DNA from: Sva-07 sp942492715
GTDB taxonomy: Bacteria > Actinomycetota > Acidimicrobiia > Acidimicrobiales > Ilumatobacteraceae
DNA: 64,000 bases
Assembly: GCA_942492715.1 (NCBI GenBank)
Contig: CALOFW010000012.1
Span: forward strand, 434,001 to 498,000
Direction: 5' to 3'
In this document: piece after piece, positions 16,226 to 22,929 of the stretch
How the letters are laid out: each line of letters begins with the position of its first letter
Numbering within the stretch: position 1 is the first letter of the stretch
The notes under the pieces: generated by a model
The model's input: only the letters and a program-made list of their open reading frames with translations
What the model was told of the DNA's origin: nothing
The model's database searches: none
Program-made: the position numbers and the translations under genes

Positions 16226-17620
16226 TCAGGTGATCTCGTTGCCGTGGGGGTCGGTGACGTGCCAGGTGCCGTGGTTGTCTCGGTGGACGTGGAATCCGTG
16301 TTCTTTGAGGTGGTGGTGGCGGTGGCAGAGGCCGCCGCCGTTTCGTGGCACGGTGGCGCCGTGGGCTTTCCAGCTGATGGAGTGGTCGGCGTCGCACCAG
16401 GCGATCGGTTGGTCGCAGCCGATCCAGATGCAGGTGGTCAGCAGCAGCATGACGGCGTCGCGTGATGAACCGCGGAAGAGGCGTTGTCGGCGGCCGAGGT
16501 CGATGACGGTGCTGGAGCCGTCGTAGACCACGCGGCGGATGTGGCCGATCAGGGCGGTGTTGATGGCGTCGTCGGGGTGGAGGCGGCGTCCGGTTTGGGT
16601 GCGTACGACGACGTCGCGGTAGCGGCGAGGGTCGGGGGTTTCACCGCGGAGGTGTGCTTCGAACGATTCGTGGTCGATGAGCACGTTGAGCGTCGGTCGT
16701 GGTGTTTGGGAACCGGGTGGGGTGGCAGCGGCGGCTCTGGCCATGGCGAGCAGGGCGTCGGCGGATCGTTGGGCTTGTGTGCGGGCGAGGTCGTTGGTGG
16801 TGGCGGTGTCGCCGAGGCGGTGGCGGGCTTCGGCCCAGTCGGTGTGCCATTCGGCTTCGAGGAACCAGGCGAAGATCTCGTTGAACTCGGCTCCGGCGAG
16901 TTCGGCGAGGTTGCCCGACAGGGTCCAGCCGCCGTCGGGGCGGGGTCGCATCGTGACGTTGCGGTTGGTGTGGAGGCGTTCGTGGCGGGCGAGGTCGCCG
17001 TCGGGATCGGCGAGGGCTTCCCACCTGCGTGCTCGGCGTTCGAACTCGTCGAACGGCTGGCTGATGGCGTCGTTCAACAGTGACGGAGCGTCACGTTCGA
17101 GGACTGCTGCGGGGATGCGTGGGTTGGCAGCGATGCGTGCCATCAACTCCGACTGGGCGACGCCGACACACCCGTCGGTTTCGGCGTCGGCCCACTCGGG
17201 CAGTGCATGGTGCAGGCGGGCGGTCTGGACCCGTCGGTGTGCTTCGGGGCCCGACAGGCGACACATGTGTTTGACGGCGGTCTTGGCCGAGAAGAACCCC
17301 TGCGGACGGAACGGGTTCGACCTGTCGATCACGCCAGTCGCGGTGATGGCTGCTGCTTCGACGATCCGGCGGAGTTCCTCCACCCGCTCCAACCACACCC
17401 GCAACTGGTCGGGGTCGAGCTGCGAGGGATCGACGTCCGACACGGCGGCCAGCGCCGTTGCTGCTCTCGATACGGCGTCGTGTGCCCGATCGGCAGGCGG
17501 TTCGGCCTCGATGTCGGCGACCAGACGCAACCGGATCGCCTCGAGACGACCGACACCCCCACGATCGCCACCGCCTCCAGCGATCTCGTCGATGCCAACC
17601 GAACTCATGCTCCCCATCAT
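16226..17620 (-). CDS. DUF222 and HNH endonuclease domain protein
   Basis: 464 residues. A DUF222-type helical region covers most of the protein (LNVLIDHESFEAHL, RRYRDVVV) and a C-terminal HNH nuclease is seen in WCDADHSISWKAHG and LCHRHHHLKEHG. These genes are abundant, multi-copy and variable in actinobacteria (REP13E12 group); their function is not settled. Starts at 17620, 17617 or 17608 are all possible. No flanking repeats or integrase are seen. Confidence 0.88.
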   Translation of the reverse strand: MMGSMSSVGIDEIAGGGGDRGGVGRLEAIRLRLVADIEAEPPADRAHDAVSRAATALAAVSDVDPSQLDPDQLRVWLERVEELRRIVEAAAITATGVIDRSNPFRPQGFFSAKTAVKHMCRLSGPEAHRRVQTARLHHALPEWADAETDGCVGVAQSELMARIAANPRIPAAVLERDAPSLLNDAISQPFDEFERRARRWEALADPDGDLARHERLHTNRNVTMRPRPDGGWTLSGNLAELAGAEFNEIFAWFLEAEWHTDWAEARHRLGDTATTNDLARTQAQRSADALLAMARAAAATPPGSQTPRPTLNVLIDHESFEAHLRGETPDPRRYRDVVVRTQTGRRLHPDDAINTALIGHIRRVVYDGSSTVIDLGRRQRLFRGSSRDAVMLLLTTCIWIGCDQPIAWCDADHSISWKAHGATVPRNGGGLCHRHHHLKEHGFHVHRDNHGTWHVTDPHGNEIT

Positions 17621-17699
17621 GACGAAGGGGTCTCACAGAGATGATGTGACTCGCAATCGTCCCGAGGCGTGGCCAACCGAACCAGCGGCCGGCAGGCTG

Positions 17700-18494
17700 T
17701 CAGAACCGGCCGCCGTCGACGAGGAACTGCTGAGCGGTGCACGCGGCCCCGTCGTCAGCAGCGAGGAAGAGCACCATCTGGGCGAACTCGGTCGGTGAGA
17801 TGCGGTGCTTGAGTGCCTGATCGCGCAGGGTGCCCGCCTCGCCCTCGGGTGTCCACCACTTGGTCAGCTGCCGTTCGGTTGCGACCCACCCCGGCAGCAC
17901 CGTGTTGACCCGGACGTTGTCGGGTCCGAACGTCCTGGCCATCGTTCGGGTGATGCCCTCGACGGCCGATTTGGCGATCGCGTAGCCCGGGAAGAAGTCC
18001 TCCTGCATCATGTAACTGCTCGATCCGATGTTGATGATCGAGCCGTTCCGGGCGGCGATCATGCCGGGTGCAACGGCCTGGATCGCGAAGAAGTAGTGCC
18101 GCAGATTCGTGTCGAGCCGGTTGTTCCAGTACTCGACGGTCATGTCCTGCCACGAATGGCGGTCGTCGCTCGCCGCATTGTTGACGAGCACGGTGATCCC
18201 GCCGAGGTCCGCCTGGATCCGTGTCACGGCCGCTCGCAGCGCCTCGATGTCCACCAGGTCGACCTCGTAGAACCGTGGGACGTGGCGGGGGTCGTCCTGG
18301 CGGCACCGCTCGATCGTCTCGGCCGCCTTCGTCGTGTTGACGTCGACGAAGGCCACCTCGGAGCCCTGCGCGCTGAACTGCTCCACGAGCGCCGCCCCGA
18401 TGCCGTCGGCGCCGCCGGTGATCAGCACCGTCCGGTCGACCAGCGATGGATATGACGCGTAGGTGGTGGCTGGAGTTGCAGCTCGATCGGTCAT
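17700..18494 (-). CDS. SDR-family oxidoreductase
   Basis: 264 residues, classical short-chain dehydrogenase. NAD(P) loop TGGADGIG, NNAASDD, and the catalytic YAIAK with Ser in SSSYMM are present. AAGAGGA precedes ATG 18494. Third gene of a minus-strand operon with an amidohydrolase-type lactonase and a 2-hydroxyacid dehydrogenase. Together they suggest oxidation of a sugar or hydroxy acid, but the substrate is not known. Confidence 0.88.
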   Translation of the reverse strand: MTDRAATPATTYASYPSLVDRTVLITGGADGIGAALVEQFSAQGSEVAFVDVNTTKAAETIERCRQDDPRHVPRFYEVDLVDIEALRAAVTRIQADLGGITVLVNNAASDDRHSWQDMTVEYWNNRLDTNLRHYFFAIQAVAPGMIAARNGSIINIGSSSYMMQEDFFPGYAIAKSAVEGITRTMARTFGPDNVRVNTVLPGWVATERQLTKWWTPEGEAGTLRDQALKHRISPTEFAQMVLFLAADDGAACTAQQFLVDGGRF

Positions 18495-18538
18495 TGAGTC
18501 CTCTTCACGGTTGAGTGTTCACGGTCGGGAGATCACGG

Positions 18539-19333
18539 TCAGAAGCCGTAGAGCGTGGCCGGGTTGTCCACCAGCACCTGGCGACGGAGACCATCGGTTG
18601 GCAACCAACGATCGCGCAGTGCGACCAGTTCGGCTGCAGTCGGTGGGGTGGTCTGTCCAGGATGGGGCCAGTTGCTCGCCCACACCAGGCGATCCGGCGC
18701 CCGGGCCACCAGCGCGTCGACGAGACGGGTGACGTCCTCGAAGGCCGGGGCGCCCGTCTCGGACGATTCGTAGGGAGCCGACAGCTTCACGCTCGTTCCG
18801 TGGTCCATCAGGGTCAGGAGCGCGGCGAACTCCGGAGCGTCGGGCTCGACCGGCGGCATGAATCGACCGATGTGGTCGATCACGAGGCCCACCGGAAGGC
18901 GAAGCAGGCGATCGAGGCGGTGCGGCAGCTCGCGGCCGTTCAACTGGAGTTGGATGTGCCACCCGAACGGCGCAATGTTGGCCGCGACCGCCTCGAGCGA
19001 CTCCCACGGGACTGCCCCTCCAGGGAGCATGTGGAAGCGAGCTCCACGCACGCCGCGCGCCGTGAGACGTGCAAGATCCTCCGGCGGCACGTGCGGACCG
19101 ACGACCATCACCCCGCGTGCCGCGTCGCCGAACGTCGCCATCGCATCGAGCTGGCAGCGGTTGTCGAGGCCGTACGTGGTCGGCTGGACGACGACGATGC
19201 GCTCGGTGTCCAGTGCCGTCTGTTCGCGGTGGTAGTCGTCGGGGGTCGCGTCCGGCGGGCGCAGCACGGACTCGGGGGCGACCGGATACCGGCGGTCATA
19301 GAAGTGGATGTGGGTGTCGCAGGCGAACCGCAT
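18539..19333 (-). CDS. Amidohydrolase-family hydrolase (COG3618 type)
   Basis: 264 residues, TIM-barrel metal hydrolase. The metal site begins with CDTHIHFYD (HxH); GLVIDHIGRF and WASNWPHP are later barrel motifs. Relatives open sugar lactones or hydrolyse pyrone dicarboxylates. ATG 19333 overlaps the stop of the upstream dehydrogenase in ATGA, which supports a common pathway. The exact reaction cannot be named. Confidence 0.85.
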   Translation of the reverse strand: MRFACDTHIHFYDRRYPVAPESVLRPPDATPDDYHREQTALDTERIVVVQPTTYGLDNRCQLDAMATFGDAARGVMVVGPHVPPEDLARLTARGVRGARFHMLPGGAVPWESLEAVAANIAPFGWHIQLQLNGRELPHRLDRLLRLPVGLVIDHIGRFMPPVEPDAPEFAALLTLMDHGTSVKLSAPYESSETGAPAFEDVTRLVDALVARAPDRLVWASNWPHPGQTTPPTAAELVALRDRWLPTDGLRRQVLVDNPATLYGF

Positions 19334-20340
19334 CACCGGATGGTGCGGTCCCACAGGGCCTGCAGGCGTGTCGCATGTTCGGCGTTCAGCGATCGCGGTG
19401 GGATCTCACCCGCGACCATCGCCGCAACCTGTTCGACGCTGCTCGCAGCTTGAGCGTCGGCGTTCTCCGGGGTCAGACCCCCGAGGTGGGGTGTCGCGAC
19501 GACGCCCGGGAGTGCGGCCAACTCGGGGGAGGGGCGTTGATCGGCGGCGCGACCGACGTCGAGCCCGAGTCCACCCAGGTGGCCCGAGCGGAGCGCTTCG
19601 GCGACGGCCACCTCGTCGAGCAGCTCGCCCCGACTCACGTTGATCAGCAGTGTTCCGCGTCGCATGTTCGCGAGCTCCGGCGCCCCGATCAGGTTCTCCG
19701 TCTCGGCGGATCCGGGTGCGAGGGGGAAGACGACGTCGGCGGCCTGCAGCAACCCGTCGAGTCCGACGAACCGTACGCCGTCGACCCGGGGGTCGGTGAC
19801 GAACGGGTCGTGGACGAGCACCTCCATGCCGACGGCGGCCAGCAGTCCAGCGAGATGTGACCCGATCGAGCCGTAGCCGATGATTCCGGCCGTCCTGCCG
19901 TGCAGCTGTCGTCCGGGGCGCTGTGGCGGGGTGCGACCGTCGGCGTACTCCGCTGCGGAGACCGTGATGTTGCGCGCCACGTCGAGCAGCAGGCCCAACG
20001 CCAACTCTGCAGTCGAGGCCACGAACGTCTTGCCCGCTCGCGCGATCAGGACACCGTTCGTCGACGCCGCATCGACGTCGATCGTCGACGTGTCGACGGC
20101 ACAGCGCAGGAACGCGACGAGGCTCGGGATCCCCTCGAAGACCGCCGGCTCTCCCGGCGTCGACCTGTGGGCGATGATGACGTCGCACCCCTGTGCGGCG
20201 TCGATCAGCTCCGCCGTCGACAGATCGCGGTCGAACGGGTTCTGGACGACGTCGGCGATCTGCGTGAGCTGGGGGAGCGCCCGCCCGTAGTACGCGTCAC
20301 GATCCTCGGGGTTGTGGGTGAGGAACGCTCGCACGGCCAT
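19333..20340 (-). CDS. D-isomer-specific 2-hydroxyacid dehydrogenase
   Basis: 335 residues. NAD loop GIIGYGSIGSHLAGLL, substrate Arg in INVSRGELLDE and catalytic His in TPHLGGLTPEN are all present. Closest in pattern to phosphoglycerate/hydroxypyruvate reductases without an ACT domain. It leads the operon with the amidohydrolase and SDR. A -10 TACGAT on the minus strand (20433-20438) could serve it, with a leader of about 86 bases. Confidence 0.9.
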   Translation of the reverse strand: MAVRAFLTHNPEDRDAYYGRALPQLTQIADVVQNPFDRDLSTAELIDAAQGCDVIIAHRSTPGEPAVFEGIPSLVAFLRCAVDTSTIDVDAASTNGVLIARAGKTFVASTAELALGLLLDVARNITVSAAEYADGRTPPQRPGRQLHGRTAGIIGYGSIGSHLAGLLAAVGMEVLVHDPFVTDPRVDGVRFVGLDGLLQAADVVFPLAPGSAETENLIGAPELANMRRGTLLINVSRGELLDEVAVAEALRSGHLGGLGLDVGRAADQRPSPELAALPGVVATPHLGGLTPENADAQAASSVEQVAAMVAGEIPPRSLNAEHATRLQALWDRTIR

Positions 20341-20432
20341 CGACGCTAGTGCCCGGCGCCGGATGGGCGACCGGTGAGCGACGTCGCTGGGCCGCCTCGA
20401 CCGCCTCGGCCCGATCATCGTCGGCGCGAAGG

Positions 20433-20442
20433 ATCGTAGGGT
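20433..20442. promoter_or_regulatory. Shared -10 ATCGTAGGGT between dehydrogenase operon (-) and VOC gene (+)
   Basis: TAGGGT on the plus strand (20437-20442) ends 7 bases before the VOC ATG. TACGAT on the minus strand covers 20433-20438. The two hexamers share the central TA. The plus half fits a leaderless start; the minus half would give a leader of about 86 bases to the dehydrogenase. Confidence 0.5.
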
Positions 20443-20449
20443 GCGCTGC

Positions 20450-20965
20450 ATGACGACGGACGTGATCCCGATCCTGCACGTCGCGGATGCCGCTGTGGCT
20501 GCGACGTGGTATCGGCGGCTTGGCTTCGTGGTCGAGTTCGAGCACCGGTTCGGACCGGGCTTCCCGGCGTACGTCGGCATTCGTCGCGAGGGTGCGCAGA
20601 TCCACCTGTCCGAACACGAGGGGGACGCGCGCCCGGACACGCTCGTGTACGTGTGGGTCGATGACGTGGCCGAGCTCGCCGCGCTTCTCGGTGTCACCGT
20701 CGAGGCTGCGCCGTGGGCGCGCGAGATCGACGTGGTCGACCCGGACGGCAACCGCCTCCGGATCGGCACCTCGACGACCGTGCGTGACACCGACGGCCAA
20801 CTCGGCGCGGGAACCGTCGAGATGCTCGTCGCGGGCACTGGTGACCTATCGCTCGTCGCAGGCGCGCGGGGTGGCACACCGCTCGTCGGTGTGGCGACGC
20901 GAGAACGGGGCGTGGCGCCTGGCGTTCCACCAGGGGACGCCGACGGGGTGACCGTGTTCAGCTGA
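20450..20965 (+). CDS. VOC (glyoxalase/bleomycin-resistance-like) protein with out-of-frame tail
   Basis: 171 residues. Residues 1 to about 108 are a VOC domain (VIPILHVADAAVAATWYRRL, VYVWVDDVAELAAL, DVVDPDGNRLRIG) like small glyoxalase/bleomycin-binding proteins. The rest, rich in Gly and Val, matches nothing; in the +1 frame the same DNA encodes the end of a DUF4440/SnoaL-like protein. The locus looks like a VOC gene fused to a frameshifted DUF4440 piece. ATG 20450 follows TAGGGT by 7 bases. Confidence 0.75.
   Translation: MTTDVIPILHVADAAVAATWYRRLGFVVEFEHRFGPGFPAYVGIRREGAQIHLSEHEGDARPDTLVYVWVDDVAELAALLGVTVEAAPWAREIDVVDPDGNRLRIGTSTTVRDTDGQLGAGTVEMLVAGTGDLSLVAGARGGTPLVGVATRERGVAPGVPPGDADGVTVFS
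20835..20951 (+). pseudogene. Frameshifted C-terminal remnant of a DUF4440/SnoaL-like protein
   Basis: In the frame one base ahead of the VOC gene the DNA reads ALVTYRSSQARGVAHRSSVW then RRENGAWRLAFHQGTPTG and a stop. This is the typical last part of DUF4440-type proteins (alternating strands ending WRLxFHQGTP). No start or N-terminal half is present in this frame, so it is either a decayed remnant or a sign of a single-base indel. Confidence 0.6.
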
Positions 20966-21671
20966 GCGAGAACGGCGGGTACCTGTCGGTCACCAAGAGG
21001 AATGCGTAGGCGTAGACCCGCAGGCTCCACCGACCCACGCCGACGACGAAGTCGAAGAGGCCCCTCGGATACCTCCCCGTGAAGAGGATGGCGAACCACG
21101 CGATGATCACCACGACGATCGCTGCGACCCAGAGGAACGCCAGCACGATGAAGTGCGGGATCGCCAGGAACCACTTCACGAGTGGCAGCCAACGGTTCAG
21201 GTCGTGCTCCACGTCGGGGTAGTCGATGTCGAGGTGCACGCTCTGCGCCTCGACCGTCGACGGGTAGCGATCGGTCACCAGCGCGAGGTACGCCGAGACG
21301 CGAGCGCCGAACCGGGCGAGTTCGAGGGCGAAGTCGAACCACCACCGGGGGTACCGCTGGCGGAAGAGGATCATCAGCAGCGTGACGGCGAACAGGGCGC
21401 CGGTGATGCTCGTCCCACCGGTCGTCACCCAGTCGCCGTCGTCGGTCTGCCAGGTGGTCGTGCCGCTGTCGGTGAGAATGCCGATCACGATCGCGATCGG
21501 AATGACCAGGATGATGCGGAAGGCAGTCGTCACACGGTTGAGCGAGTCGGGGTAGTCGACCTCGAGCCGTGCCGCATACGGCGCATCGGCGGGCGGCGGT
21601 CCGGACGGTGGCGTCCCGAGCGCGCCGGGCGGGGGTGGTGGTGGCGGCGCAGACGGTGGTTGCATGGACAT
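20958..21671 (-). CDS. DUF4389 membrane protein
   Basis: 237 residues. A proline-rich N-terminus (PPPPPPPG) leads to two copies of the DUF4389 pattern: YPDSLNRVTTAFRIILVIP and YPDVEHDLNRWLPLVKWFL, each followed by hydrophobic helices and a GRYP/RYP motif. About four membrane segments. GAGGAGGT stands 6 bases before ATG 21671. Function unknown. Convergent with the VOC gene by 8 bases. Confidence 0.85.
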   Translation of the reverse strand: MSMQPPSAPPPPPPPGALGTPPSGPPPADAPYAARLEVDYPDSLNRVTTAFRIILVIPIAIVIGILTDSGTTTWQTDDGDWVTTGGTSITGALFAVTLLMILFRQRYPRWWFDFALELARFGARVSAYLALVTDRYPSTVEAQSVHLDIDYPDVEHDLNRWLPLVKWFLAIPHFIVLAFLWVAAIVVVIIAWFAILFTGRYPRGLFDFVVGVGRWSLRVYAYAFLLVTDRYPPFSLS

Positions 21672-21764
21672 GGCGAGACCTCCTCGTGGCGTACACGATG
21701 TGCCTGGAACATCGTGGACGCCGGACGAGTGCAAACGGTAGGGGCGTTGGGCCCGCCGAGCGGC

Positions 21765-21770
21765 TAGCCT
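21765..21770 (+). promoter_or_regulatory. -10 TAGCCT of the pheST leader
   Basis: TAGCCT followed 8 bases later by GTG 21779. It is the only good -10 in the 244-base gap before pheS and predicts a pheST transcript with a leader of about 140 bases. Confidence 0.5.
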
Positions 21771-21778
21771 CGGCGGCT

Positions 21779-21817
21779 GTGCAGCCGCAGTCGCAGCGAT
21801 TTTCGTGCCCCGGGTGA
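21779..21817 (+). CDS. Candidate 12-residue pheST leader peptide
   Basis: GTG start, product MQPQSQRFSCPG, stop TGA. It begins 8 bases after the -10 TAGCCT, as the leaderless genes of this window do. It holds one Phe codon, TTT, rare in this GC-rich DNA. The last codons and the stop lie in a GC hairpin (21808-21825). This resembles a Phe attenuator leader, but one Phe codon is weak evidence. Confidence 0.3.
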   Translation: MQPQSQRFSCPG

Positions 21818-21825
21818 ACCCGGGG
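21808..21825 (+). promoter_or_regulatory. GC hairpin in the pheST leader
   Basis: CCCCGGG at 21808-21814 pairs with CCCGGGG at 21819-21825 around a TGAA loop that contains the leader-peptide stop codon. There is no T run after it, so it is not a normal intrinsic terminator. It could pause or terminate transcription, or hold the ribosome. Confidence 0.4.
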
Positions 21826-21915
21826 GATCGACCACACGACCACTCGCTCCTGTGCCGTCTCCTGAGTTCGTCCGGGGTCTGTCCCGCTCGACGCTCACGC
21901 TCCTGAAAGGTTCAC

Positions 21916-22929
21916 GTGCTCACTGACATCACTGCCGCCCGCGATGCGGCGCTCGCCGAGATCGAGGCCGCCGGCACGCTCGACGAGGTCGCCGCGCTCA
22001 CCGCCCGACTCCTCGGCAAGAAGGGCGACCTCGCGAAGCTGAAGACCCGTCTGGGCTCGCTCGACTCGATCGACGAGAAGAAGACCGCCGGCCAGGCGAT
22101 CAACGAGGCGGTGTCGACCGTCTCCGATGCACTCGACGAACGGCGCACCGTCCTCGCTGCCGTCGCGCTCGCCGAGCGCGTGGAAGCGGAGCGGCTCGAC
22201 CTCACCGAGTTCGTCGGCAAACCCACGCGCGGGCATGCGCACCTCGTCACCCAGGCGTGGGAACGGTTGGAGGACGTGTTCATCGGCCTCGGCTTCCAGG
22301 TTGCCGAAGGGCCCGAGGTCGAGACGGACTGGCACAACTTCGAGGCGCTGAACATGCCGATCGGACATCCTGCGCGAGGCGAATGGGACACGTTGTTCGT
22401 CGACCACGTGCCACCGGGTGGAGAACCGGGCACCACCGTGTTGCGTACCCACACCTCACCGGTCCAGATCCGCACGATGCTGGAGAGCGAGCCGCCGATC
22501 TACATCGTTGCTCCCGGCAGGGTCTTCCGGCGTGACACCCCTGACGCGACGCACATGCCGGTGTTCCACCAGATCGAGGGTCTGGTGATCGACCGCAACA
22601 TCACGATGGCCGATCTCGCCGGCACGATCGAGGCGTTCACCAAAGCGTTCTTCGGGCCCCGCTTCACGTCGCGGCTGCGACCGAGCTACTTCCCGTTCAC
22701 CGAGCCGTCGGCCGAGTTCGACATCCAACGACCCGACGGCAGCTGGATCGAGCTCGGCGGTTGCGGCATGGTGCATCCCAACGTCCTCCGCGCCGGCGGC
22801 CTCGACCCCGAGGAGTGGAGCGGGTTCGCCTTCGGGTTCGGCATCGACCGAATGGCGATCATGCGCCACGGCGTGGCCGACATCCGTGAGATGTTCTCCG
22901 ACGACATCCGATTCCTGGAGCAGTTCTGA
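21916..22929 (+). CDS. pheS: Phenylalanyl-tRNA synthetase alpha chain
   Basis: Catalytic subunit of the alpha2-beta2 enzyme that charges tRNA-Phe. 337 residues: an N-terminal coiled coil (to about residue 90), then class II motif 2 (RVFRRDTPDATHMPVFHQIE) and motif 3 (FGFGIDRMAIMRHG). GTG 21916 follows GAAAGG. Its TGA shares a base with the pheT ATG (TGATG). In many actinobacteria pheST is followed at once by argC; here about 4.6 kb of other genes lie between. Confidence 0.97.
   Translation: MLTDITAARDAALAEIEAAGTLDEVAALTARLLGKKGDLAKLKTRLGSLDSIDEKKTAGQAINEAVSTVSDALDERRTVLAAVALAERVEAERLDLTEFVGKPTRGHAHLVTQAWERLEDVFIGLGFQVAEGPEVETDWHNFEALNMPIGHPARGEWDTLFVDHVPPGGEPGTTVLRTHTSPVQIRTMLESEPPIYIVAPGRVFRRDTPDATHMPVFHQIEGLVIDRNITMADLAGTIEAFTKAFFGPRFTSRLRPSYFPFTEPSAEFDIQRPDGSWIELGGCGMVHPNVLRAGGLDPEEWSGFAFGFGIDRMAIMRHGVADIREMFSDDIRFLEQF

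Noticed and set aside
21808..21825. Intrinsic terminator before pheS
   Set aside because: The hairpin is strong but no T run follows; kept only as a leader structure.
21672..21915. T-box riboswitch for pheST
   Set aside because: No T-box core sequence (TGGNACCGCG) or specifier stem is present; the same holds before tyrS.
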